A stretch of 27,182 nucleotides of DNA, taken from IMG/VR virus record IMGVR_UViG_3300029826_000012, positions 1 through 27,182 of that record; one strand, 5' to 3'. Below are positions 6,861-14,067 of the stretch, piece by piece. How positions within the stretch are numbered: position 1 is the first letter of the stretch; every line of letters starts with the position of its first letter. This DNA comes from a virus. The position numbers and the translations under genes are program-made. The notes beneath the pieces are model-generated. The model was given only the letters and a program-made list of their open reading frames with translations. It searched no databases and was not told where the DNA came from.

Positions 6861-6871
6861 AAAAGGGAGGC
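6854..6871 (+). promoter_or_regulatory. Shared leader/ribosome-binding element, copy 1
   Basis: ACTTTAAAAAAGGGAGGC here is identical over 18 bases to 11909-11926 in front of the major capsid gene. It includes the GGGAGG site and, in this copy, the stop codon of the preceding gene. Reuse of the capsid gene's strong initiation element suggests high expression of the gene at 6876. Confidence 0.6.
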
Positions 6872-6875
6872 TGAA

Positions 6876-7136
6876 ATGCCTACTATGCGTAGCGAAATCA
6901 TATCTAAAACGGTACGGGAGGATTCATCGATATATGTACACGAGCGGCATATCCATAGCAACGGAAGAGTTGTTGATGTGGTATATGACATACTCGATGA
7001 GGGTGATATAGACGCGCGGATAGAGGCCGAACTCAAAACAAGAGCAGCTAAAATAGAGAAATTTTTATCACGCCTCGGCATAGGTTATGGCGGGGTGACT
7101 AGCCTTACATTTTACGGTTTTCCGGAGGACAACTGA
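6876..7136 (+). CDS. Small hypothetical protein, paralogue of the next gene (86 aa)
   Basis: Its N-terminus (SEIISKTVREDSSIYVHERHIHSNGRVVDVVYD) aligns with that of the following gene (SEIVSAVTQADTSISVQERHIDHNGVVYDQIY). The shared core is SEI-S-VT-xDxSI-V-ERHI-xNG, including the ERHI motif and a conserved Asn-Gly turn. The rest is an Arg/Glu/Lys helical region and a hydrophobic tail. It is preceded by GGGAGG, and its TGA overlaps the next ATG. Likely a small virion or assembly protein. No enzyme motif is seen. Confidence 0.7.
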   Translation: MPTMRSEIISKTVREDSSIYVHERHIHSNGRVVDVVYDILDEGDIDARIEAELKTRAAKIEKFLSRLGIGYGGVTSLTFYGFPEDN

Positions 7137-7579
7137 TGCCCATAGTATCCAGTGAAATAGTATCAGCGGTTACTCAGGCTGATACTTCAATAAGCGTACA
7201 GGAGCGCCACATAGACCATAACGGTGTGGTGTACGATCAGATTTATATAGCGCCCCCTGGACTGGACATAAACACGGTTTTGGCGGAACGGGCCGTTAAG
7301 TTATCGATATTCATAGATAATAAGGAGGCCGTAGATTTAGAAGCAGCTAACTTCGTAATACCCATTCGCATGGAAGATTTTTTATTACGGCTAACATCGG
7401 CAGAAAGGTCCGCAATCAGAGAAGCGGCCAAGACCGACACCGAGGTAGACGACATTCTTTTTATCGCCGTGAACAGGCGAGAGATTAATATCCAATCCGC
7501 TACTACACAGGGCATGTTGGATACGTTAGTCACTAAGGGTCTGCTTACATCACAACGTGTTGCCGAGATTACGGTATGA
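7136..7579 (+). CDS. Hypothetical virion-associated protein, paralogue of the preceding gene (147 aa)
   Basis: The first ~45 residues repeat the domain of the preceding gene (ERHI-xxNG core). A new C-terminal part follows, with a helical segment around FLLRLTSAERSAIREAAKTDTEVDDILF and an end reading TLVTKGLLTSQRVAEITV. The helical part is reminiscent of small phage proteins that cap or chaperone fibre subunits, but this is not a firm assignment. GGAGG lies 5-7 bases before the ATG. Translation is coupled on both sides (TGATG at 7134-7138, ATGA at 7576-7579). Confidence 0.7.
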   Translation: MPIVSSEIVSAVTQADTSISVQERHIDHNGVVYDQIYIAPPGLDINTVLAERAVKLSIFIDNKEAVDLEAANFVIPIRMEDFLLRLTSAERSAIREAAKTDTEVDDILFIAVNRREINIQSATTQGMLDTLVTKGLLTSQRVAEITV

Positions 7580-8889
7580 CTATTTATGTAGATTCGGCGG
7601 GTAGTGACACCGCACCATACGATTCATGGGCTACGGCTGCAACGTCCATATATACCGCTATTGCTTACACGTCAGCGGATGGTCAGGAAATATGGGTTGA
7701 AAAAGGATTTACCGAAGCTATAAATGAAGTGGCCCTTAACTTTTTGTACAGCGGAAGAATTTTGTGCGTAGATAAGACAGATGATTCTATCGCCATCAGT
7801 ACAGGTTCTTTAACAAGCACGGGACAAATTTACATTAACCCGTATAACATTAACCTATCTATTTATGTATTCGGATTAAATTTTGTATCCTCTACCACGA
7901 ACACAAGTAAGCACATCTATGTTGGCAATAAAGAGGGAACCCAAATAATTTTAGAAAATTGCGGGATAGAGCATAATTCAGGCTCTAACGCATTTATCGT
8001 GCTTGGTGCATATGGTGTCGATAGAAATCCGTCCTTTGTTAAGCTAATCTCTCCACGAATTAAATTTAATAACGCAGCGCAAGCTCTCAGGATACCCTCT
8101 GTTTGTGAGATAGAAGATTTACAGACGGTAACAGGCTCCACTAGCACCGACGTGTTGATAAATAATAGCAACACCAGCGGGTTAAATAGATACGCTAACG
8201 CATCGGTAAAAATCACTAATAGCGATTTATCGCAGATTAACGATTATGTGGTTGGCGATTGCTATAAACCGGGAATTATAGCAACATTTATTGATTGTTC
8301 CCTTCCGGCTATTCCGTTATTGGCACCACAAACGGTTAAAAACAAATCCTCAGCTCAGGTATATATTTTTAATTCCAGTTCGTCGGATCAGCATTACCAT
8401 ATAGGCTATGCCGATGTATTTGGCGAGATTATTTGTGATACGGGTATTTATAAAACGGATAACCCTGGAAGTTTAAGCTGGAAGATCACAACGACTAGCG
8501 ATTGTACGATATACGCCCCGTTTATCACGCCTTTTCTGGATGCGTGGCATACAGAAACATCCGCTATTACTCCATCGATAGAAATTATGAGGAACGATAG
8601 CGCATCGGCCCTTTACGATAATGAGGTTTATGCAAAGTTTAGTTATCAGGGTACGTCAGGCAGCCCATTAGGAATATCAGTCAGCAATAGAATGGAATTA
8701 TTAGGCACCCCGGCAGCTATTCCGGATGGTGCAGGCCTAGCCTCCTGGACGGGTGAGGGTGGTACAGCATGGAGTGGTAAATTAGTATCTCCTAGTATTA
8801 CGCCTCTAAACCCCGGAACCGTTAGAGCACAGATAGCAGTGAGCAAAGCTAGCCAAACTATCTATGCCAACCCCTTTGTGGATATATAA
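7576..8889 (+). CDS. Predicted right-handed beta-helix virion protein (437 aa)
   Basis: The protein begins TIYVDSAGSDTAPYDSWATAATSIYTAIAYTSADGQEIWVEKG, the usual entry of pectate-lyase-like beta-helix proteins. It continues with many short Ser/Thr/Asn/Ile-rich strands of beta-helix rhythm (for example IILENCGIEHNSGSNAFIVL). The last ~90 residues (from about ASALYDNEVYAKFSYQGTSG) look like a separate compact beta domain. No catalytic acid cluster of a glycan lyase can be pointed to by eye. A receptor-binding or capsid-surface appendage role is inferred. ATGA overlap upstream and 1-nt overlap downstream place it in a single translational unit. Confidence 0.75.
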   Translation: MTIYVDSAGSDTAPYDSWATAATSIYTAIAYTSADGQEIWVEKGFTEAINEVALNFLYSGRILCVDKTDDSIAISTGSLTSTGQIYINPYNINLSIYVFGLNFVSSTTNTSKHIYVGNKEGTQIILENCGIEHNSGSNAFIVLGAYGVDRNPSFVKLISPRIKFNNAAQALRIPSVCEIEDLQTVTGSTSTDVLINNSNTSGLNRYANASVKITNSDLSQINDYVVGDCYKPGIIATFIDCSLPAIPLLAPQTVKNKSSAQVYIFNSSSSDQHYHIGYADVFGEIICDTGIYKTDNPGSLSWKITTTSDCTIYAPFITPFLDAWHTETSAITPSIEIMRNDSASALYDNEVYAKFSYQGTSGSPLGISVSNRMELLGTPAAIPDGAGLASWTGEGGTAWSGKLVSPSITPLNPGTVRAQIAVSKASQTIYANPFVDI

Positions 8890-9908
8890 TGACTATTCAA
8901 TCGCACGTTACCCCATTCGGTTGGATACAATTTGATGATACCGTTGAAGTCAGTCATGTTGTACCTGGGGGCTGGTTTCAGAATAACGCAACAGGAGGGC
9001 AAACAATATCGCCCTCGCTGTTCACTAACGATCAAACGTTTTACAGTTCCGGTCTAACGTTTGGCGCGATCGATGTATCGCCCTCTCTGTTCACCAATGA
9101 CCAAACATTTTACAGTTCAACGGTTTCAGCGGGCGGTCAGCTAATATCGCCCTCTCTGTTCACCAATGACCAAACATTTTACAGTTCTGGGCTAACGTTC
9201 GGCGCGATCGATGTATCGTCCTCTCTGTTCACCAATGACCAAACATTTTACAGTTCCGGTCTAACGTTTGGCGCGATCGATGTATCGTCCTCTCTGTTCA
9301 CTAACGATCAAACGTTTTATGACCCCGGTTTAACGTTTGGTTCGGTGGATATCAACTCAACGCTATTCACTAACGATCAAACATTTTACGATCCAGATCT
9401 AACGTTTGGCGCGATCGATGTATCGCCATCCTTGTTCACCAATACCCAAACATTTTACGATCCGATTGTACTTGCGGGCGGTCAGCTGATAACGCCCTCC
9501 TTGTTCACCAATACCCAAACGTTTTACGGCCCCGATCTAACGTTTGGCTCGGTGGATATTAATTCAACGCTATTCACCAACACCCAAACGTTTTACAGCT
9601 CGGTAGTTTCAGCGGGTAGCCAATTAATAACACCCTCCCTGTTCACCAACACCCAAACGTTTTATGACCCAGATCTAACGTTCGGTGCAATCGATGTATC
9701 GCCCTCGCTGTTCACTAACGATCAAACGTTTTACAGTTCAACGGTTTCGGCAGCAGGAATAACACTATCGCAAGCGGATATTAACGCCATTGCGGATGCG
9801 GTATGGGCTAGGATATTCGCCGCGCTCCCATTGGCTGCCAATATAACCCAAGTTAACGGCGTATCGGTAACAGGAACCGGGTCCCCTGGCGATCCTTGGG
9901 GACCATAA
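8889..9908 (+). CDS. Virion repeat protein with eleven 23-residue LFTNxQTFY repeats
   Basis: A ~40-residue N-terminal part contains two related GGW/FGW turns (HVTPFGWIQFDDTVEV, HVVPGGWFQNNATGG). It is followed by 11 tandem repeats with consensus SPSLFTN-D/T-QTFY-xx-LTFGAIDV, and then an ITLSQADINAIADAVWARIF helix and a short end, TGTGSPGDPWGP. Two repeat sub-types alternate irregularly: LTFGAIDV/GSVDI and VSAGGQLI. Repeats of the form LFTNxQTFY are known from phage virion proteins of proteobacterial phages, function not established. No cysteines or membrane segment. Its ATG overlaps the previous stop by one base. It may form a fibrous or surface-exposed beta structure. Confidence 0.85.
   Translation: MTIQSHVTPFGWIQFDDTVEVSHVVPGGWFQNNATGGQTISPSLFTNDQTFYSSGLTFGAIDVSPSLFTNDQTFYSSTVSAGGQLISPSLFTNDQTFYSSGLTFGAIDVSSSLFTNDQTFYSSGLTFGAIDVSSSLFTNDQTFYDPGLTFGSVDINSTLFTNDQTFYDPDLTFGAIDVSPSLFTNTQTFYDPIVLAGGQLITPSLFTNTQTFYGPDLTFGSVDINSTLFTNTQTFYSSVVSAGSQLITPSLFTNTQTFYDPDLTFGAIDVSPSLFTNDQTFYSSTVSAAGITLSQADINAIADAVWARIFAALPLAANITQVNGVSVTGTGSPGDPWGP
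9009..9767 (+). repeat. Eleven 69-bp tandem coding repeats
   Basis: Units of exactly 69 bp (23 codons) run from 9009; the eleventh (9699-9767) grades into unique sequence. Several units are nearly identical at DNA level: copies 3 and 4 share long stretches such as AACGTTTGGCGCGATCGATG, while others differ at synonymous sites. Copies 1-6 and 11 encode NDQ, and copies 7-10 encode NTQ. This pattern points to repeated unequal exchange or slippage with later divergence. Confidence 0.95.
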
Positions 9909-10378
9909 TGCCATCCGCGTGGGGGCAATCATGGGGGCAATCATGGGGGCAATCATGGGGGCTAAATTTAGTTCCTGTGATTATAGTCGGGGGTGACGAT
10001 GCGTGGGCGGAAAGCCCCCGGTACCGGGCTAAATCGATTCGGGGTATTGTAGATAGGGGGATTGATGCGGTATATGCCGAGCTTATGGCTTCCAAAAAAC
10101 CGGGGATTGCGCGAAAAGCTAAAAAAGTGGTCAAGCCCCATATGCAAAGTGGTGAGATACAATGGGGCTCTGTGCTGGCGGATAACATAGCGTATATTCG
10201 ACTGATTAGGCTCTACTTGCAAATTTATACAGAACAACAGAACGCTAATTTAAACACGGATATCGCCGCTATCAATGAAATTGAACGTCTGATTAATGCC
10301 CGAAGAGCGGCGGCGATAGCGGCGATATCGATAATAGAAACGAGTGATTTATATGCCAATTTACGTTTACGAATGTAA
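9908..10378 (+). CDS. WGQS-repeat hypothetical virion-region protein (156 aa)
   Basis: The ATG at 9908 overlaps the previous stop by one base and is preferred over an upstream in-frame TTG at 9896. The N-terminus has four WG units (WGQSWGQSWGQSWG) encoded by perfect 12-bp repeats. The rest is helical and basic in the middle (KPGIARKAKKVVKPHM), then rich in Ala/Ile/Asn. WGxS N-terminal runs recur in phage structural-region proteins of unknown function. No transmembrane segment. The stop lies 25 bases inside the next gene. A structural or assembly role is inferred from position only. Confidence 0.7.
   Translation: MPSAWGQSWGQSWGQSWGLNLVPVIIVGGDDAWAESPRYRAKSIRGIVDRGIDAVYAELMASKKPGIARKAKKVVKPHMQSGEIQWGSVLADNIAYIRLIRLYLQIYTEQQNANLNTDIAAINEIERLINARRAAAIAAISIIETSDLYANLRLRM
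9920..9963 (+). repeat. Perfect 12-bp tandem repeat encoding WGQS
   Basis: TGGGGGCAATCA is repeated three times without change (9920-9931, 9932-9943, 9944-9955) with a partial fourth copy. The exact identity, in contrast with the diverged 69-bp repeats next door, suggests a recent or actively slipping repeat whose copy number may vary in frame. Confidence 0.9.
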
Positions 10379-10778
10379 AAAATGTGGGGTTATAGAACGA
10401 CGAATGCCGGTTTCCGAACATTCATCGTATATAACATGCGGTAAATGCGGGTGCGTGGCGCAACAGGTAATAACGCCACCGACAGTGCATATTCCGGCAG
10501 ATATGCGGGCCGATTTTAACCCGTATGAATCTCCAGCTACCGGGAGGCCGATATCTACCAGTAGACAACGCCGGGAGGACTTAGCGTCTAGCGGGTGCGT
10601 GGAGTATGATCCAGAAATGTTACGGGATTCCGAACGCATTAGGGCCGAGGCCGATAGCAAGCTGGAACGTGAAATAGACGATACGGTGGAGCGTGAAATT
10701 AGTAAATTGGATTCCGATTCAGTTAACCGGCTGGGCGCGGAATTAGAATCAAATGACATAGGTTATGAGAGGGTTTAA
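10353..10778 (+). CDS. FmdB-type zinc ribbon protein (141 aa)
   Basis: The product begins MPIYVYECKKCG, the hallmark of the FmdB/CxxC regulatory-protein zinc ribbon. Metal ligands are Cys8, Cys11, Cys29 and Cys32 (CxxC-17-CxxC). The remaining ~100 residues contain a Pro-rich linker and a highly charged Glu/Arg/Asp helix (SERIRAEADSKLEREIDDTVEREISK). The ATG at 10353 is chosen over a GTG at 10344 because homologues start MPIYxYxC. It overlaps the preceding gene and lies directly before the scaffold gene. In phages such ribbons are found near head genes; a morphogenesis or regulatory role is inferred. Confidence 0.85.
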   Translation: MPIYVYECKKCGVIERRMPVSEHSSYITCGKCGCVAQQVITPPTVHIPADMRADFNPYESPATGRPISTSRQRREDLASSGCVEYDPEMLRDSERIRAEADSKLEREIDDTVEREISKLDSDSVNRLGAELESNDIGYERV

Positions 10779-10780
10779 TC

Positions 10781-11776
10781 ATGGAATTAAATATTGATGA
10801 AGGCGTGGATTCCATTGCCGAAGGTATGGGGTGGGAAAGCGAAAATGAAGGGGATATTGAAGAGGTTAACGAAGAGGTTAACGAACGCGATGAACTGTAT
10901 AATCCAGATGACGAGGACGAAGAATCCGAAGCCAGCGAGGACGAAGAATCCGAAGCCGACGAAGATCCTACCGAGGAATCTAAAGAGATCCCGGAAAACG
11001 TCCCTCCAGCATCCTGGGCTAAGCAATACCATGAAACGTGGAACAAGCTGCCCGCCGACGCACAGGAATACATAAAGCTACGCGAAAAGCAAATGTTAGA
11101 CGGGATTGAACAGTACAAAAACGGAGCCGCATACGCCCAAAACATCCGAAACATTCTAAATCCGCATATGGAAGCCCTTCAGCAACACGGGTTAAGCGAA
11201 ACCGCGGTCATTGAAAATGTTCTTGGGTGGAATCAAGCATTAACTAGCGGCTCGATGGATCAACGCCGACAGGCATTTATAGCATTGGGCACGGATTTAG
11301 GGTTAATGCCCCAAGGTGAAGATGGGGCCGAAGTTGATCCGTACATAGCGCAGCTGCAAGACCGGATAAACAGAATGGAGCAAATAGCAGTACAGCAACA
11401 GCAAGCCGCATACAACAACCAATATCAACAAAATCTACGAACCGTGGAAGAATTCGCCAATGATCCGGCTCATACGCATTTTGAATTAGTGTACGAGGAT
11501 ATGATTCCGTTGTTAAATGCGGGTTTAGAATTGAAAGACGCTTACGACCGAGCTGTTTGGGCGAATCCGGTAACTCGTGCTCAAGAACAAGCCAGGCTAG
11601 ATGGGGAAAGGGCCAAAAAAGCCGCGGACGAACGGCAAAAAACTGTAAATGCCGCTAAAAACGCTACGCGGGCTAATGTAAAAACTGCAAAGATAAACAG
11701 GAAAACCCCTACAGAGCCCCTCGGCTCTTGGGATAGCACTATGCAAGAAATTTTATCCGAGATTGACAAACGCTAG
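10781..11776 (+). CDS. Scaffolding protein (331 aa)
   Basis: It lies immediately upstream of the capsid gene and has the classic make-up: a very acidic, low-complexity N-terminus (about residues 20-75, Asp/Glu/Ser-rich), the conserved-looking PPASWAKQYHETWNKLPADAQEYI motif, long Gln-rich helices (MEQIAVQQQQAAYNNQYQQ) and a basic C-terminus (NAKNATRANVKTAKINRK). In the family the basic C-terminal helix contacts the coat protein and the rest is expelled before DNA packaging. The acidic region contains in-frame DNA duplications: a 21-nt unit at 10913-10933 and 10937-10957, and GAAGAGGTTAAC twice just before. The stop is 2 bases before the -10 region of a promoter for the capsid gene. Confidence 0.85.
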   Translation: MELNIDEGVDSIAEGMGWESENEGDIEEVNEEVNERDELYNPDDEDEESEASEDEESEADEDPTEESKEIPENVPPASWAKQYHETWNKLPADAQEYIKLREKQMLDGIEQYKNGAAYAQNIRNILNPHMEALQQHGLSETAVIENVLGWNQALTSGSMDQRRQAFIALGTDLGLMPQGEDGAEVDPYIAQLQDRINRMEQIAVQQQQAAYNNQYQQNLRTVEEFANDPAHTHFELVYEDMIPLLNAGLELKDAYDRAVWANPVTRAQEQARLDGERAKKAADERQKTVNAAKNATRANVKTAKINRKTPTEPLGSWDSTMQEILSEIDKR

Positions 11777-11791
11777 GGTTTGTGATAGTGT
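11763..11791 (+). promoter_or_regulatory. Putative promoter for the major capsid gene
   Basis: A perfect -35 box TTGACA (11763-11768) lies inside the last codons of the scaffold gene. A 17-base spacer ending in TGA gives an extended -10, TGA-TAGTGT (-10 at 11786-11791, 3 of 6 matches). It would add transcription specifically of the capsid and later genes, which are needed in excess of scaffold and portal. Confidence 0.5.
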
Positions 11792-11929
11792 TAATTGCGG
11801 CGTATAAAAATCTGACAGATTATTACCGCTAATCTGCTCAAATAAATTCCCACCCCGGTCCGACAGACCTCCCGTGAGATTAGAATAGAGCGTAATCGTT
11901 TTTTCTAAACTTTAAAAAAGGGAGGCCTT
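11777..11929 (+). promoter_or_regulatory. Capsid gene leader with hairpin and strong ribosome binding site
   Basis: This is by far the longest gap inside the late operon (153 bases). It contains CAGATTA-TTACCGC-TAATCTG (11816-11836, perfect 7-bp stem) and then copy 2 of the 18-base element ACTTTAAAAAAGGGAGGC (11909-11926), ending 3 bases before the ATG. No T run follows the hairpin, so it is more likely a 5'-end stabiliser or processing site than a terminator. Confidence 0.5.
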
Positions 11930-12886
11930 ATGGCATCACCAAATTCAACGTTTACGGAGCTGGTATCTACCACGTTCCGTAAACATAAAAAAGAAATAAA
12001 GGACAACGTTTCCAATCGAAACGCGTTTCTTAATCGCATAATGAAGAAAGGCAATTATATCCTGGAAGACGGCGGGCTAACCATTGCCGTGCCCCTCGAT
12101 TATGCCGAGAACGGAACGTATCAACGCTATAGCGATTGGGATACGTTAAATATCGCTCAATCGGAGGTAGTAAGCTCAGCAGAATATCAATGGCGACAAA
12201 TCGCAATAAACATCGTTGCGTCCGGTCGTGAGCTTCGCATCAATAGCGGAAATTCCCGAATTATCAATCTGGCTAAAGCCAAGATGAAAAACGCGATCCG
12301 CACTTTTAACAACAACTTTTCTACTGATCTGTACAGCGCGGGTTCACTGTCTAACCAAATAAACGGGCTGCAAGCCTTAGTCGCTGATACCAACACCAAC
12401 ACGGTGGGGGGTATTGACGCAAATACTTGGTCTTTTTGGCAAAACACTGTATTCGACTTATCTGACCATTCAGTAACACTTTCCGCAACGACTATTGAAA
12501 ATAGCGCCATGCTTCCGTTATGGCTATCTCTCGATAGGGGCCCCGGCGATTGCCCGGATTTAATCCTGATGGATTCAACACATTATTCATTTTTCGAAGC
12601 TTCCCAAACCTCGCTCAAACGCTACGCGAATGCCGAAAGCGCCAGCGGCGGTTTTGTAATGCTCAAATATAAAAATGCGGATGTTATCTATGATGCTGGT
12701 GTGCCTAGTGCACATACCTACATGCTAAATACAGAATACCTTAAATTGCATGTGCATCGGGATGCCGATTTAACGGAAGTCCCGGAACAACGCCCCGTTA
12801 ATCAAGACGGATCTGTTACGCCCATTTTATGGATGGGTAATTTAGTTTGTTCAAACCGTGCCCAACAAGGCACTATCATTGCGTAA
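11930..12886 (+). CDS. Major capsid protein (318 aa)
   Basis: The shell subunit. Its start (TFTELVSTTFRKHKKEIKDNVSNRNAFLNRIMKKG) and the segment GGLTIAVPLDYAENGTYQRYSDWDTLNIAQSE match a common podovirus/siphovirus major capsid family of the HK97-fold type. A helical region (LRINSGNSRIINLAKAKMKNAIRTFNNNFSTDLYS) corresponds to the long spine helix and is followed by GLQALVAD. The C-terminal beta domain ends LWMGNLVCSNRAQQGTIIA. The length suits the family, with no extended N-terminal delta domain, consistent with a separate scaffold gene. It has its own putative promoter, a structured leader and a GGGAGG site, as expected for the most abundant virion protein. Confidence 0.92.
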   Translation: MASPNSTFTELVSTTFRKHKKEIKDNVSNRNAFLNRIMKKGNYILEDGGLTIAVPLDYAENGTYQRYSDWDTLNIAQSEVVSSAEYQWRQIAINIVASGRELRINSGNSRIINLAKAKMKNAIRTFNNNFSTDLYSAGSLSNQINGLQALVADTNTNTVGGIDANTWSFWQNTVFDLSDHSVTLSATTIENSAMLPLWLSLDRGPGDCPDLILMDSTHYSFFEASQTSLKRYANAESASGGFVMLKYKNADVIYDAGVPSAHTYMLNTEYLKLHVHRDADLTEVPEQRPVNQDGSVTPILWMGNLVCSNRAQQGTIIA

Positions 12887-12897
12887 GGGGGTGGATT

Positions 12898-13362
12898 ATG
12901 TCTTTATTCGCAGGGGTTTTAATATCGCGGGTAGACGATACCCCCCAGTTTACGTTGGGTGAAATCTATCATGCTCAGGGTGGTAAAAAATATAAATATG
13001 TTCAGTATGTTGTCGGAGCGGGTTCTGTTGCAGCTGCGTCGGGTAATTTTGTCGGATATTATGCACCGAGCGGGGCATCTGCCGGGGCGACCACCGTTGT
13101 CACCGCTGATGTTTCAGACACCGCCAGAGTTGGGGCGGGAGTATTGCAAAGCGCACCAACCAACGAACAATATTGTTGGATTCAAGTCACGGGTCCGGCA
13201 ACGCTTACAACGGCGCTAACCGCAGGTGCGGATGGCAATGCCTTATCTTTGGCCGGTGCTGGCGATAGTACGGTGGATGTATCCGCAGCGGTAACAGACC
13301 ACATCTGTGCAGTTGCGATAGATGCGTCAGCCAAAATTGTAATGGTTACATGCCCTGAATAA
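12898..13362 (+). CDS. Probable capsid decoration/head-associated protein (154 aa)
   Basis: ATG 12898 with AAGGGGG upstream is chosen over an in-frame ATG at 12847 inside the capsid gene. The product is Ala/Gly/Thr/Val-rich and beta-like, with a conserved-looking core YKYVQYVVGAGSVAAASGNFVGYY and a regular series of short strands. Small beta-rich proteins encoded right after the capsid gene are typically head decoration or stabilisation proteins; that assignment rests on position and composition. No membrane segment or enzyme motif. Confidence 0.7.
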   Translation: MSLFAGVLISRVDDTPQFTLGEIYHAQGGKKYKYVQYVVGAGSVAAASGNFVGYYAPSGASAGATTVVTADVSDTARVGAGVLQSAPTNEQYCWIQVTGPATLTTALTAGADGNALSLAGAGDSTVDVSAAVTDHICAVAIDASAKIVMVTCPE

Positions 13363-13371
13363 TTTAAACAC

Positions 13372-13397
13372 GGCCAGGGATGGCCTTAACCTGGAGT
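13372..13397 (+). promoter_or_regulatory. Small hairpin near a ribosome binding site
   Basis: GGCCA-GGGA-TGGCC (13372-13385) can fold. Alternatively CCAGG within it can pair with the CCTGG that contains the GGAG site of the gene at 13402. The two folds compete, so the element could tune initiation. The stems are short. Confidence 0.25.
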
Positions 13398-13401
13398 TAA
13401 A

Positions 13402-14067
13402 ATGTCAGTAGAAATTCAAGAGGCCAGCACGGTAATGCCGTTTGTGAGGTTTGAAACATTGGCGGTCGAGGATAAGGTGGCTAGTTTAGCTGCCGGGCAT
13501 TATGTGGCTCGTGACGTGGACGTGGCGCTAATAACTCCACCGTACAGCAAAGACGTATTCAAACAAAAAGTAGGCGCATGGTTCGATCAACTTAGGGCTG
13601 ATGTTAAAAACCGGCGAATTCCAGATGATTGGGTGGATAAGTACATCAGAATGTACGAGGCGTTTAAAAAAGGTCAAGAGCTACCCATCGACGGTACTCC
13701 AATTAAATCCTGGGGCGTGATTTCTCCAGCTCAACAGAAAACGCTAATAGCGATGCACATATTGACGGTGGAGGACTTAGCTAAAGTCAATGATGAAGGA
13801 CTTAAGCGCATAGGCATGGGAGCGGCGGATCTTAAAAACAAAGCTAATGCTTGGTTGCGGCAACTGAAAAAAGCGGGGTCGGTGGCTATCGAGTTTGCGG
13901 CAATCAAGAACGAAAACGAACAGCTTATTGTTACAGTAGCCGCGTTAGAAAAAAAAGTCGAGGAGCTGTCAAATCTTTTGAAGTCCGCCAGTTTCGATAA
14001 GGCCGTAGCTTCCGGCATTGATGTTGATATAAACGATTTAATTGGTGACGTGAATGACACTACTTGA
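13402..14067 (+). CDS. Hypothetical head/tail-region protein with helix-hairpin-helix-like segment (221 aa)
   Basis: The N-terminal half (residues ~1-95) carries KDVFKQKVGAWFDQLRADVKNRRIPDDWVDKYIRMYEAFKKGQELPIDGTPIKSW. The middle (HILTVEDLAKVNDEGLKRIGMGAADLKNKANAWL, about residues 117-151) reads like a helix-hairpin-helix: 'time-to-LxxLxxIGxxxAxKI' spacing with GMGAAD as the hairpin. A heptad-like coiled coil follows (ENEQLIVTVAALEKKVEELSNLL). Proteins with this order occur after the capsid genes of related phages without known role; DNA or internal-head binding is a guess. The GGAG site is at about 13392. The last 14 bases overlap the adaptor gene. Confidence 0.7.
   Translation: MSVEIQEASTVMPFVRFETLAVEDKVASLAAGHYVARDVDVALITPPYSKDVFKQKVGAWFDQLRADVKNRRIPDDWVDKYIRMYEAFKKGQELPIDGTPIKSWGVISPAQQKTLIAMHILTVEDLAKVNDEGLKRIGMGAADLKNKANAWLRQLKKAGSVAIEFAAIKNENEQLIVTVAALEKKVEELSNLLKSASFDKAVASGIDVDINDLIGDVNDTT

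Noticed and set aside
9009-9767. Diversity-generating retroelement variable region or CRISPR
   Set aside because: The 69-bp units are in-frame protein repeats without spacers. There is no reverse transcriptase in the window and no adenine-specific variation pattern.
10367-11154. Minus-strand Ser-rich open frames opposite the zinc ribbon and scaffold genes
   Set aside because: They are complements of the Glu/Asp-rich codons of the plus-strand genes, giving poly-Ser. No start signals are present.
12847-12897. Longer start for the head-associated protein
   Set aside because: It would overlap the capsid gene by 40 bases, with a Cys/His-rich leader unlike the rest. ATG 12898 has a clear GGGGG/GGTGG site.
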